A stretch of DNA of 64,000 nt from Zingiber officinale (GCF_018446385.1 NC_056002.1:31730636-31794635); one strand, 5' to 3'. Counted from the stretch's first letter, positions 24,366 to 34,971 are shown. The notes: generated from the sequence alone by a model not told the origin. A program made the numbers and translations.

Positions 24366-25401
24366 TGTTGGAGCAATCCCAATGGTTCGTGCGACCATGT
24401 GTTTTGGTGTTTGAGCAAAGAGTTTAAGTTAGGTTCACCCTTGTATTTGATATGTGTACTTGAGTTGTGCAGGACTGCAGGATACACATGTGACTCAAGT
24501 TGATGGCTTCGGGTCCAGTGAAGGATGGAGCATCCGAGGGACAGTGGACAAGGCAGCGAGGAGAAGGCTCGAGGGAAGTGACTTCGAGGCATACGTGAAG
24601 GATGACATTGGGGACGAGCCACGGGCTTGTATGCATCCGAGGGATGAGAGACAAAGGAAGTAGGCTTGAACGTAAGAGGTCAAGGTTGTGAAGGAAGTAT
24701 CAAATGAGTTGTAAGGGTGAGGGTCCGAGTGCTGAGTGATTGTACTCGGGTACTAGTCGACTGATAGTTTCAGCAGTCGACTGGTGTAGTCGGCTAGGCA
24801 GTCGACTGAGAGCAAACAAAATGCTTTTGTTCGCTCAGTCATTGTGGAGCAGTCGACTGCTACTTTTAGCAATCGACTGGTATCGAGCCGTTGGGATTTA
24901 ACGGTCGAATTTCCACAGAGGCCAGTCGACTGCTAGTTTTAGCAGTCGACTGGTAGGCGGGGTTTCTAACCCGTGGCCTATATAACCAAGCCTTGGGAGC
25001 TTGGTTATAGTTGACAAAATTAGACTTGGTTAAAGTCTAATTAGTAGTCTACAAGTGCTCAAGAGTTTCCCTTGTGTCCAAGAGGTCTTGGTGAGTTTGT
25101 GGTGAGGTTTCTTCACCCACAAGGAGGTTTGAGCTAGCCGGAGTTTGCCGGGGACTAATCCACAGACGGATTGAGGGATCGTCTACCTTACGGACAGTCG
25201 TGGAGTAGGAGCAAGCAATCTGCCAACCACGTTACATCGACGTGTCAATTGGTTTGCTTGTCATTCTTATTCTTTGTCTCTAGCTTTCATATTTGTAATT
25301 AGTATTAGATTTCCGCTGCACATACTAACAAGTGTAGGAAGCGAGTATTTGGGGGTGTCGTCTATCCAACCCCCTTCTAGCCGACCATCCGATCCCCTAC
25401 A
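24366..25401 (+). repeat. Second solo LTR nested in the first, TSD TGTTC
   Basis: Starts TGTTGGAGCAATCCC and ends GATCCCCTACA, flanked by TGTTC at 24361-24365 and 25402-25406. It has a TATATAACC-type promoter near 24979 and ends with the C-rich block before CCTACA. It carries a palindrome cluster with CAGTCGACTG cores (24755-24953). It is the youngest layer at this site. The strand is inferred from the TG...CA end and promoter order. Confidence 0.85.
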
Positions 25402-26238
25402 TGTTCGACCTGAACACCCAACTCAAGTTCATCAATAATAACTCATACCACTAAAAAGTTATTATTGAACTACTACACCAATCTCATATTACATTATGAG
25501 CTCCTTCTTATCATGAGTGTGTTAATCCCCCTGTGTTTAAGATATCGAATGTCCATTAATTAAATCAATTACTGACAACTCACTTAATTAATATCTAGCT
25601 CCAAGAGTAGTACCACTCAACTTCATTGTCATGTCGGAACTAAGTCCATCTGTAAGGTTTACATGACAATCCTTATGAGCTCCTCAAAGGGACATCATCA
25701 TTATAATAAATAGGACACAGTTTCCTTCTATAATTAACAACACATCATATAAATAATATTATTTCCCAACTTATCGGGCCTATTGATTTAACGAATAAAT
25801 CTCACCCTTTGATAAATTAAAGAAATAAATATCAAGTACATGTGCTTGTTATTATATCGGAATTAAGAGTATGTGCATCTATAATAACAGAGGTTCTATT
25901 CTTTTATGCAGTCAATATAAAAGGAACAACCTCAAATGGTCCTGCTCTATATACACATAGTGTACTAGTGTAATTTTATAGTTAAGATAAACTAGTACCA
26001 AATTACACTACAACCATTCCAATGGTTTGCTCCAATCCATCTTGGTCGTGAGCTTCTATTTATAATCTATAAGGAACTGATAACATGATCTTTTGTGTGA
26101 CATCACACACTATGTTATCTACAATATAAATTAAATGGACAACTGCATTTAATTAAATGCAGACATTTGACCAATGTGATTCTCATTTCAAAATAAATGT
26201 TTATACAAAAAGCTAGACTTTTAGTATACATTCTAACA

Positions 26239-27080
26239 AATATCTCAGTTGGATGTCAAGAATGTATTTCTAAATGGTGATCTTCATGAAGAAGTTTATA
26301 TGACACCTCCTTCTGGTATTTCACACCAACTCGGTGAAGTTTGCAGGCTTTGTAAAGCGTTTTATGATCACAAACAAGCACCTAGTGCTTGGTTTGAGAA
26401 GTTTTGTACAGTGATTATTTCGCTTGGTTTTCATCCTTGTAATAATGATTCAGTATTGTTTGTCAGATGTATGAGTGCAGGTCATATTCTTTTATCATTA
26501 TATGTTGATGATATGATTATTACCAGTGATGATTCTGATGGAATTACTTCCTTGAAGTCTGAGTTGGTTCTTTGTTTTGCTATGAAAGATTTGAGTTTAC
26601 TAGCTACTTTCTGGGCATTGAGGTTGCTTATTCCCCAAAAGGTTATCTTTTATCCTAGTCAAAGTATATATTTGATCTGTTTGAGCGTGCTCGTCTTACA
26701 GATAATAGAGTCGTTGATACTCCTATTGAGATTAATGCTTGATATTCTCCATTTGATGACTCACCTTTGGCGGATCCTAGTTTGTATAGAACTATTGTTG
26801 GATGTTTAGTTTATCTCACCGTAACTCATCTAGATATTGTGTATGTTGTTCATGTGATTAGTCAATTTATTACTGCACCAACTACAGTTCATTAGGCTGT
26901 TGTTCTTCGTATTCTCAAATATCTTCAGGACACTCAATTTCAAAGGCTTTTATTTCCTTCTACTTTATCTCTGAAGTTGTGTGCATATACTTTGATGCTG
27001 ATTAGGTTGGTGATCTTACGGATCTCAAATCTACCACTGCTTTCTGTATTTTTCTTGATGATTCCCTCATTTCTTGTAAG
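26239..27080 (+). pseudogene. Outer copia element: RT core and part of RNase H
   Basis: Continues the RT interrupted at 22989: QLDVKNVFLNGDLHEEVYM, KQAPSAWFEKF and the YVDDM active-site motif (about 26500-26514) in a 186-codon stretch. After about 26810 the frame breaks repeatedly. It ends at 27080 with GTAAG, the target duplication of the gag-only element. Confidence 0.8.
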
Positions 27081-27180
27081 TGTTGGTGCAACATCCCTCA
27101 GGTCAAGGTTGACCTGGGTGACCAAGCTGAGTCTTGGTTTGAGTTTAGATGTTTGACAATAAGAAATTGATTGAAGAAGA

Positions 27181-27788
27181 GTCAAGTAGGTCAAGGTTGA
27201 CCGGATACTTGACAGGGAAGTCCTGGTGAGTGAAGCCAGGTGAAAGCCCTAGTGAGTGAAGCTAGGCAGATGGAAAACCCTAGTGAGTGAAGCTAGGTGA
27301 AAGTCCTGGTGAGTGAAGCCAGGTGAAAGCCCTAGTGAGTGAAGCTAGGCAGATGAAAAACCCTAGTGAGTGAAGCTAGGTGAAAGTCCTGGTGAGTGAA
27401 GCCAGGAGAAAGCCCTAGTGAGTGAAGCTAGGCAGATGGAAAACCCTAGTGAGTGAAACTAGGTGAAAGTCCTGGTGAGTGAAGCCAGGCAAGGGAAAAT
27501 CCAGATGGATCAAGGATGATCGGACATCTGGTGTTGAGAAGTCCAAGTAGGTCAAAGGATTGACTGGATACTTGGCACGAGGAAATACAGATAGGTCAAA
27601 GGGATTGACCAGACATCTGATGGAAGTCCAAGTAGGTCAAGGGAGTGACCAAATACTTGGCATGAATAGAAAAGTCTAAGTGGGTCAAAGGGATTGACCA
27701 GACACTTGGTGGGAAGTCCTAGCAGGTTAAAGGAGTGACCAGATGCTAGGCATGATGTACCAACAGGTCAAGGTTAACCGGATGTTGG
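27181..27788 (+). repeat. Two hairpin arrays in the gag-only LTR
   Basis: First class (27222-27490): CCTGG-TGAGTGAAG-CCAGG alternates with CCTAG-TGAGTGAAG-CTAGG, so a 5 bp stem on a fixed 9 nt loop with matched arm changes. Second class (27181-27213 and 27511-27788): a variable outer arm plus a GGTC/GACC-type inner stem. Arm pairs include GTCAAGTA/TACTTGAC, CCAGATG/CATCTGG, CCAAGTA/TACTTGG, CCTAGCA/TGCTAGG and CCAACA/TGTTGG. The right LTR repeats the pattern at 32976-33580. Confidence 0.85.
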
Positions 27789-27830
27789 TTTGAGAGGCTT
27801 GGAACTTGGTTTTGGGCAAAAACTAAGTGT

Positions 27831-28080
27831 TGGATCGATCAGTGGATCGATCCAGGAGCTGGATCGATCAGTGGATCGATCCAAGCCTCCCAAGCGAAAT
27901 GCTCGGATCGATCCGTGGATCGATCAGATGTTCCAATCGATCGTGGATCGATTGGGACGCGGCGGCTATGGCCGGATCGATCCGTGGATCGATCCAGCGC
28001 TTTTCGCGTGAGGCGCTCGGATCGATCAGTGGATCGATCCAAAGCCTCCCCGATCGATTGGGAACATTCAAATCGATCGG
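27831..28080 (+). repeat. ATCGATC palindrome array in the gag-only LTR
   Basis: About ten GATCGATC or ATCGATC words, most in pairs that form hairpins such as GGATCGATC-AGTG-GATCGATCC and CAATCGATC-GTG-GATCGATTG. It produces fake ORFs rich in Asp-Arg-Ser on both strands. The right LTR copy is at about 33623-33846 and has lost some units. Confidence 0.85.
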
Positions 28081-28598
28081 GATCCGACCGTTGGCGTCGA
28101 TAAAGGCCGCAGGCGTTCATTTCCTTCGGCATCGCTTCTCCGATTCACTCCAGATTTCTCGCCAGCTCCTCCACAGCACTCACAAAGCTCAGATCGCCAG
28201 TTCTTGAAGGATCTTGGAAGTTTTCCAAGTCAAGAGGCGGATCAAAGCCAAGAAGAGAAGCTAGGGTTAGGGTTTATACTCATTGTAAGCTTGTATTTCT
28301 TGTATCCTTTCCCTCTCTTCTTGTATTGAGTCTTGTAGGGCTTCTCCGCCCTTGGTAGTTACCATAAAGGAAAGTCTTATTTAGTGGAGGGTGTGTGTGT
28401 TGGTGTAGATCCTTGGATTAGTCACCTCTTGTGAGGTGGATACCAAGTAAACAAACCGTGTTAGCGTTGTGTGATTGTTTCTTTGTATTTCCGCTGCATA
28501 TTCTTGAAGAAACAAGCAACGTCGAGCAACGCCAAGCACCGAGCGAAAGCAACGAGCTATTCACCCCCCCCCCTCTAGCTACTTTTGGTCCTAACAAG

Positions 28599-28610
28599 TG
28601 GTATCAGAGC
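28599..28610 (+). other. Primer-binding site of the gag-only element
   Basis: TGGTATCAGAGC, two bases after the 5' LTR. It is the standard initiator-methionine tRNA primer site of plant Ty1-copia elements, here with no mismatch. Confidence 0.85.
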
Positions 28611-28729
28611 GAGGCCGCTCTTCACCGGAATCATCGCCGGAAGGGTCAAGCATAACAAGAAAAGCTAGAGGGGTGAAGAAGTTGGAGCAAATTCTTCAAG
28701 TTCAAGATTTTATCAAGCTCAACTTCAAG

Positions 28730-30097
28730 ATGCAATTCCAAGATGGACTTGGATTTGACACAAGGGTGGCTCCACCATATTCATCTACAAGCTTCGATTC
28801 TTGGAAATCAAGAATCGAAAATTTTCTTATGATGGAGATAGAGCAATGGTTTGCTCTCATGGAAGGTTTTGAAGCTCCCACAAATTCCAAGGGCAAAGTA
28901 CTCAAAAGGAGCAAGTGGAGCAAAGACCAAATCCAAAGATGTGAGGCCAATGACAAAGTGACCAAGCTTTTGGTCAATTTATTGCCAAGCAACATCTTGG
29001 AACAAATTGGAGAGTTTGAAGATGCCAAGGAGCTTTGGAGCAAATTGGCAAGAATTCATGAGATCCCCTCCACTGTACCAAATCAAGGAGAATCCAAAGA
29101 GGGCGACTCATTGGATCAAGACCAAGAGGAGGACTCCGAGGTTGAGAGATGCTCAACCTCCGAAGAAGAAGTTCAAGAAGAAGCTTCATCTTCAAGGGAA
29201 TGCAACAAAGGGAACAAGGAGGGAGCATACTCCTTGTTTCATATTCAAGATGATGAAGCCTCCACCTCTAGGATTGAGGGGGAGCAATCCTTGGTGACAC
29301 CGGATCAAGAAGAAGGAGAAGCTTCTACATCCGGGTCAAGAGATGAAGAGATTGAAGAAGCTTCTACCTCCATGAGTCAAGAAAAATCAAATGGAGGAGA
29401 ATCAAGATCGGATCAAGAGGAAGCTTCTATCTCCGGATCCAAAGGAAAAGATGCCACCCCTACAAGGAAAGGTATAAATATTTCAATCAAAAATAAAAAT
29501 CATATTATATGCTTTGAGTGTAGGGAACATGGGCACTACAAGAGCAAGTGCCCTAAATTGGCCAAGAAGAAGGGCCAAGTGGCACAAAAGGGCAAGGCGA
29601 AGCCCAAGGAGATCATCCCCAACACAAAGAAGAGCAAGGAGCATATTATATGCTTCTCTTGCAATCAAAAGGGGCATTACCGAAGTCAATGCCCCAAGGG
29701 GAAGAAGATGGTCAAGGCTCAAGGAGGCATTCGTCAAGGGGGAGCCTCCAAGGTAAAGAAGAAGGTAACATTTATTGAGCCTACCCCTTTACATTATGGT
29801 AAAAAGTATGATAGTTCTAACTTATATCATTTTAATGCAATTTACCATAAGAATAGAAAGCATGAGGGCTTTAAGGAAAAACATGTGGCCCTACATGCCA
29901 AAACTACCCAACCTAAGGTTAGGAAGGTAGATAGACACATGGGCGGGAACACTAAGGAAAATAGACACATGCCCAAGATCAAAAATGCTCATGGACCAAA
30001 ACCTAAGGATTTAATGATAGAAAATCAAGTCTTGAGGTCAAGACTTGACAAACTAGAAAAGACCCTAAAAAGGATGGAGAATATCCTTAAAGGGTAA
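28730..30097 (+). CDS. Intact Gag with two zinc knuckles
   Basis: Capsid/nucleocapsid protein of the gag-only element, predicted 455 aa from the first in-frame ATG at 28730; the frame is also open upstream to the primer site. N-terminal capsid-like part has SFDSWKSRIENFLM, a UBN2-type region (about residues 60-110) has LPSNILEQIG-FEDAKELWSKL, then a long acidic serine-rich linker, and two CCHC knuckles: CFECREHGHYKSKC and CFSCNQKGHYRSQC. A basic segment and a terminal coiled coil (LRSRLDKLEKTLKRME) follow. No stop or frameshift, in contrast to the gag of the other copies. In the family Gag forms virus-like particles in the cytoplasm that package the RNA. Confidence 0.85.
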   Translation: MQFQDGLGFDTRVAPPYSSTSFDSWKSRIENFLMMEIEQWFALMEGFEAPTNSKGKVLKRSKWSKDQIQRCEANDKVTKLLVNLLPSNILEQIGEFEDAKELWSKLARIHEIPSTVPNQGESKEGDSLDQDQEEDSEVERCSTSEEEVQEEASSSRECNKGNKEGAYSLFHIQDDEASTSRIEGEQSLVTPDQEEGEASTSGSRDEEIEEASTSMSQEKSNGGESRSDQEEASISGSKGKDATPTRKGINISIKNKNHIICFECREHGHYKSKCPKLAKKKGQVAQKGKAKPKEIIPNTKKSKEHIICFSCNQKGHYRSQCPKGKKMVKAQGGIRQGGASKVKKKVTFIEPTPLHYGKKYDSSNLYHFNAIYHKNRKHEGFKEKHVALHAKTTQPKVRKVDRHMGGNTKENRHMPKIKNAHGPKPKDLMIENQVLRSRLDKLEKTLKRMENILKG

Positions 30098-32861
30098 AAT
30101 GAGCAATACCTAGGGCTAGGTGCACAAAGGTCATCCAATGGCTATAGAGGTTTGGGATACAAACCCAAAGCTAAAAAGGATGTGCCTAGTTATCATAGGG
30201 TTCCATATAGCTATGGAACAAACCCTAAGTCTAGAGGTCAAGTCAAAGATACAAGGGAAGATATCCCTAGAAGTATCTTTGCAACCACAGTGACTAAGAC
30301 TTCTAAGAAGTCTAAGAAAGTCACTAACAAGGTCACAAGGGAGGCTATCCCTAGAGTTGACCTAGAAAGTGTGACCAAGGCTTCTAAGAAGCCCAACAAG
30401 GTCACTAGGAAGGTATCTAGGGAAGTTATCCCTAGTGAGTACCTAGAGCATCCAAGGAGCACCAATAGGTGTTGGGTTCCTAGGAGCATCTTCTCTACCC
30501 CATAGATGGGTTAGAGAGTGTCAACTCCGATTAGAAGGGTAGTTAACCCAACTTTGAGGAAATTGACACTCAAGGAGCATTTTCAAGGTTTTAGTTAACC
30601 TTTGAAAATGAAATGGAATTATTGATTACTCCTTGAAAGAGTAAAATGTGTCTAATGGTAAAAAATTGTTTTTATCTTAAAATGGCACAAATTGGGAAAA
30701 CCTTGAGAAATACCAAGTTGGGATTTTGGTATTCTCTTGGAAATTTAAGGCAATCCGGGCCTTGATTTATGTAATCACTCTTGAGGAAAAATGGAATATG
30801 CCAACATTTGAGGACATGTTTATTTTCAATTGGCATACATTAAATCAAGGAAATTAGAAATGCCAATTTAGGCTTTGGCATTCTCTTGTAGCACTTTAGG
30901 GCAATCTAGGTTTAAGTTGTAAGTTTAGCTAAGACTTTAAGGATACTTAGATAGTTAATCTAGGTATATTTTATTTATGCTAAATCTTGCCATGATTGTT
31001 TGCCCATCATATGCCATGACATCATGTCTAGTTTTGCATTCATGTTTTATTATGAAAAATCCAAAAATACCATGTCATGACATTCATACATCATGTAGTA
31101 ATAGGATATTTTCTTTTGAAAATTATTTTTCTTTTGATGTATGTCATAACATAATCATGCATTAAGTTTAATTCCTTGTAATTAAGGACGAATGGCATTT
31201 AACGACACTTATTGACAAGTGACATCCTAGGTGGATGACTAATATTTCTAAAATGCCTAGATAGATATGCATGATCCCTAAATTAGGGCAAAAACCAAAA
31301 TCTACATCTCACAAAGACTATAAGGTGACTTGTATGTGATTAGTGCACATTAGATACAAGTGAGATGTTAGGATGATGAACAAAACTCAACATGTTGATT
31401 TAGTGCATTCTTTTGAGTTTGTAGGTTCATCAAAACACATAGTTATGTGTTTTCTCATCATTGGGAAAGCTAATGTACAAGTCATGTGCATTATGCCCAA
31501 GGAACATGATGGGATATTGGTTTTGAAAATGTTTTTAAAATGTTTTTGGAAAACCTTGGTGAAGGCTATCTTTTGATAGTAATCACCATTGAATAGTTAG
31601 ACACAAACTTGAAGAAAAACACTAAAGTTTTTGCAAGTTTTCAAGTTTGTGTCAATCTTTGAAAATATGATGTATTTTCATAGAAAGCTATTTTTCCATG
31701 ATTAAGTATGCCCTAAATAATGTCTACACGAAATTTCATGATTTTTGGATTTTTGTAGAATTTTCTAGGGGTTTCTGAAGTTGACTGAAATGGAATTTCA
31801 GCAACTATCAGAGCTCCAATCGATCCATGGATCGATTGGAGTGCCCGAATCGATCTGTGAATCGATTCAGAAGGCAAATCTCCCGCGAGCAAAAGCTTGC
31901 TGGATCGATCAGCCGATCGATCCAGGTAGTCTGAATCGATCAGTGGATCGATTCAGAAAGGTTCAATCGATTGGAACCCAACTCCAATCGATCCAAGTTG
32001 CTGATTTTGGCTGGGAAGGCTTGATTTCAGCATCTTTGAACCTCTTTGAGTCTAGGTAACCATTCCAAACCCCTAAAATACATTTGTATACATACAAAGG
32101 GTGTTTTCATGTGAAAACAAGGATGGATTGGTTAAGGAAGGCTTCATTGAAGTTTAGGTTGAGGTTTGTTTCAAATTTTGAGTATTTGAACCTCAAAACT
32201 TCTAAATTTGGGGTTCCTAAAGGTTTAGGGATTCCAAGTCATTGTTGGTGCAATGACAGAAGTTACCACCATGTCTTTAGGGGGAGGGACTCTTTAAAGA
32301 CATGGAAAATTATTTTTCATGAACCTTGGAAGGTGGTCAACCTTCCGTTAAGAACATGCTCAAGGTTGAGCGTTTGAACTTTAATGGGGAGTGGATATCC
32401 TCATTGTTCAAGTGGCTTCAAGTAGATAATGCTCAAGGTTGGGTATTTGTCTACATTGAGGGAGAAGTTAAGGATAAATAAAGGGTATGGGACCTTCATT
32501 ATCGTGTTGATCACAACGAGTGATGTTGTGAACAATGATGAGTAACTCTTCAGGGGGAGAGTCGTCAACAAATGGATTTGTTGATGTGTACCCAAAATTG
32601 GGGCATGGGTTGATGTGTGCCCAAAGATGGGTTGATGTGTGCCCAAAGATGGGTTGATGTGTGCCAATAGGGGGAGAATGAAAGGACCTATGAATGGGTG
32701 TAAGTTAGGCTTTCATTACCTAGAGGGAGTGTGCCCTCGTAGGGGGAGAATGAAGAGCTTAATTTATATGTTCATTACCTAGTGGCATGAAGATTGAGGC
32801 TATAGGATTAGCCTAACTTACATGTGGTATTGTAAGTGTTATTGTGGTATTGTCAAACATC
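30098..32861 (+). other. Non-coding internal region of the gag-only element
   Basis: A short ORF (30152-30505) in another frame carries Lys/Thr-rich repeats and the WVPRSIFS linker that in SIRE-like elements precedes protease. After it no pol motif is visible. The rest is AT-rich with GGGGGAG-type boxes, and covarying palindromes at 31811-31999. A short repeat (TGTGCCCAAAGATGGGTTGATG) occurs at about 32588-32662. Confidence 0.7.
31811..31999 (+). repeat. Covarying ATCGAT palindromes in the internal region
   Basis: 31816-31839 is a perfect 24 bp palindrome (CCAATCGATCC/GGATCGATTGG around AT). It is followed by GAATCGAT/ATCGATTC, TGGATCGATC/GATCGATCCA and TGAATCGATC/GATCGATTCA pairs. Arms differ between pairs but each pair is complementary. 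The motif type is that of the LTR array, but it is located outside the LTRs. Confidence 0.85.
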
Positions 32862-32875
32862 AAAAAGGGGGAGAT
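32862..32875 (+). other. Polypurine tract of the gag-only element
   Basis: AAAAAGGGGGAGAT directly upstream of the 3' LTR. It is nearly identical to the tract of the SIRE-like element (11023-11035), supporting common ancestry. Confidence 0.8.
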
Positions 32876-34362
32876 TGTTGGTGCAACATCCCTTAGGTCA
32901 AGGTTGACCTGGGTGACCAAGCTGAGTCTTGGTTTGAGTTTAGATGTTTGACAATAAGAAATTGATTGAAGAAGAGTCAAGTAGGTCAAGGTTGACCGGA
33001 TACTTGACAGGGAAGTCCTGGTGAGTGAAGCCAGGTGAAAGCCCTAGTGAGTGAAGCTAGGCAGATGGAAAACCCTAGTGAGTGAAGCTAGGTGAAAGTC
33101 CTGGTGAGTGAAGCCAGGTGAAAGCCCTAGTGAGTGAAGCTAGGCAGATGGAAAACCCTAGTGAGTGAAGCTAGGTGAAATTCCTGGTGAGTGAAGCCAG
33201 GAGAAAGCCCTAGTGAGTGAAGCTAGGCAGATGGAAAACCCTAGTGAGTGAAGCTAGGTGAAAGTCCTGGTGAGTGAAGCCAGGCAAGGGAAAATCCAGA
33301 TGGATCAAGGATGATCGGACATCTGGTGTTGAGAAGTCCAAATAGGTCAAAGGATTGACTGGATACTTGGCACGAGGAAATACAGATAGGTCAAAGGGAT
33401 TGACCAGACATCTGATGGAAGTCCAAGTAGGTCAAGGGAGTGACCAGATACTTGGCATGAATAGAAAAGTCTAAGTGGGTCAAAGGGATTGACCAGACAC
33501 TTGGTGGGAAGTCCTAGCAGTTCAAGGGTGACCAGATGCTAGGCATGATGTACCAACAGTCAAGGTTAACCGGATGTTGGTTCGAGAGGCTTGGAACTTG
33601 GTTTTGGGCAAAAACCAAGTGTTGGATCGATTAGTGGATCGATTCAGAGCCGGATCGATCGCTGGATCGATCCAGCTTCCTAAGCGAGAGCTCGGATCGA
33701 TCCGTGATCGATCAGATGTTCCAATCGATCGCTGGCGGGCGGAACTCGCCGCCTGCGCGATCGATCCGTGGCTGGCCGCGCGTCACCCCGATCGATCCGT
33801 GGATCGATCCAAAGCCTCCCGATCGATTGGGAACATTCGAATCGACGGATCCGACCGCTGGCGCCGATAAAGGCCGCAGACGCTCATTTCTTAGGCATCG
33901 CTTCCGATTCACTCCAGATTTCTCGCCAGCTCCTCCACAAGACTCACAAAGCTCGGATCGCCTTGAAGGATCTTGGAAGTTTTCCAAGTCAAGAGGCGGA
34001 TCAAAGCCAAGAAGAGAAGCTAGGGTTAGGGTTTATACTCATTGAAGCTTGTATTTCTTGTATCCTTTCCCTCTCTTCTTGTATTGAGTCTTGTAGGGCT
34101 TCTCCGCCCTTGGTAGTTACCATAAAGGAAAGTCTTATTTAGTGGAGGGTGTGTGTGTTGGTGTGGATCCTTGGATTAGTCACCTCTTGTGAGGTGGATA
34201 CCAAGTAAACAAACCGTGTTAGCGTTGTGTGATTGTTTCTTTGTATTTCCGCTGCATATTCTTGAAGAAACAAGCAACGTCGAGCAACGCCAAGCACCGA
34301 GCGAAAGCGACGAGCTATTCCCCCCCCCCCCCCCCCCCCTCTAGCTACTTTTGGTCCTAACA
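32876..34362 (+). repeat. 3' LTR of the gag-only element
   Basis: Matches 27081-28596 closely. Differences include small deletions in the hairpin arrays and a longer poly-C run (34321-34339). It ends TCCTAACA before GTAAG. Confidence 0.92.
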
Positions 34363-34756
34363 GTAAGAGTAAGAAACAGGATGTTATTTCTAGATTTTTC
34401 GCAGAAGCTGAGTATCATGTCATGACCTCAACTACTTGTGAGATAGTTTGGTTGCGTTGGTTGCTTGGGAATATGAGTATCTCTCTTCATCAATCTACTC
34501 CGTTATATTGTGATAATCAGAATGCTATTCAAATTACACGTAATTCAATTTTTCATGAGCAAACTAAACATATTAAAATTGACTGTTATATTATTCATCA
34601 TCTTCATATAGACATCATCACATTACCTTTTATTTTTCAAATTTATAGATTACCGATATATTTATCAAGACACATTCTGTTTTACGCTTTCATTTCTTGT
34701 CTAATAAACTTTCAATGCTTTTATATGTAGCATCGTGAGTTTGAGGAGGATATTCG

Positions 34757-34825
<69 letters not shown>

Positions 34826-34971
34826 TTTAGGATAATTTAATTTTTTCCCCTATTTAAGATTTAAAATATTTTAACTTAATTATATAAGAATTTATATTTT
34901 CTTTTTCTGAAAATATATTTTGGATTTAATAATAATATGACTAGCCTGTTTTTTTCCCCTTAATTTCTACC
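34363..34971 (+). pseudogene. Outer copia element: RNase H end and 3' LTR
   Basis: 34363-34740 continues the RNase H with the DNQNAIQITRNSIFHEQTKHI block of the family, and then decays. After a (TA)n tract (34761-34822) the LTR runs to 34971, matching the 5' LTR in its last 150 bp. GTTGC follows at 34972-34976. The expected TG start of this LTR is hidden by the TA expansion. Confidence 0.8.
34761..34822. repeat. (TA)n microsatellite
   Basis: 62 bp of uninterrupted TA at the start of the 3' LTR of the outer element. The 5' LTR has only a short TATATATA at the same place, so it expanded after insertion. Confidence 0.95.

Larger units (their letters stand above)
22990..26238 (-). repeat. Solo LTR (with a nested solo LTR), TSD AATAT
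   Basis: Begins TGTTGGCGC and ends TTCTAACA on the plus strand, flanked by AATAT at 22985-22989 and 26239-26243. No internal retroelement region is present, so it is a solo LTR, the product of LTR-LTR recombination. On the minus strand its start (TGTTAGAATGTATACTAAAAG) matches the start of the LTR at 60771, and the TTTAAAAT-rich modules also match. It splits the RT of the outer element. Without the inner insert it is about 2.2 kb. Confidence 0.88.
27081..28596 (+). repeat. 5' LTR of the gag-only element
   Basis: Starts TGTTGGTGCAAC and ends CTAGCTACTTTTGG/TCCTAACA. It is made largely of three successive hairpin arrays (27181-27788 and 27831-28080), followed by a promoter/leader half with (C)n at about 28564-28573. 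Confidence 0.92.
27081..34362 (+). mobile_element. Gag-only (TR-GAG-like) LTR retrotransposon
   Basis: 7282 bp, flanked by GTAAG (27076-27080 and 34363-34367). Two LTRs of 1516 and 1487 bp are nearly identical apart from small indels and poly-C length, which suggests recent insertion. It has a perfect Met-tRNA-type primer site (28599), an intact gag, a leftover WVPRSIFS linker and a polypurine tract (32862-32875). No protease, integrase, RT or RNase H was found between 30506 and 32861 in any frame. This matches the class known as TR-GAG elements, which would need pol supplied by a relative. Confidence 0.88.
9652..34971 (+). mobile_element. Old Ty1-copia element split by three later insertions
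   Basis: The outermost layer of the nest. Left LTR 9652-9831 begins TGTTAG and ends TTTCTACA. The right LTR ends at 34971 with TTTCTACC. A 5 bp target duplication GTTGC flanks it (9647-9651 and 34972-34976). Removing the three inserts and one copy of each of their target duplications leaves about 4.0 kb. Pol is plus-strand, in copia order (protease, integrase, RT, RNase H), but carries many stops and frameshifts. It is the oldest element because all others sit inside it. Confidence 0.85.

Noticed and set aside
27222-27490. Regular short repeats that might suggest a CRISPR array
   Set aside because: Plant nuclear LTR with perfectly related repeats, variable linkers of the same sequence and no unique spacers.
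27827-28207. Plus-strand ORF of 126 aa rich in Asp-Arg-Ser, and overlapping minus-strand ORFs
   Set aside because: They come from the ATCGATC palindrome array read in several frames on both strands. The same happens at 33574-34142. No protein-like composition outside the repeat.
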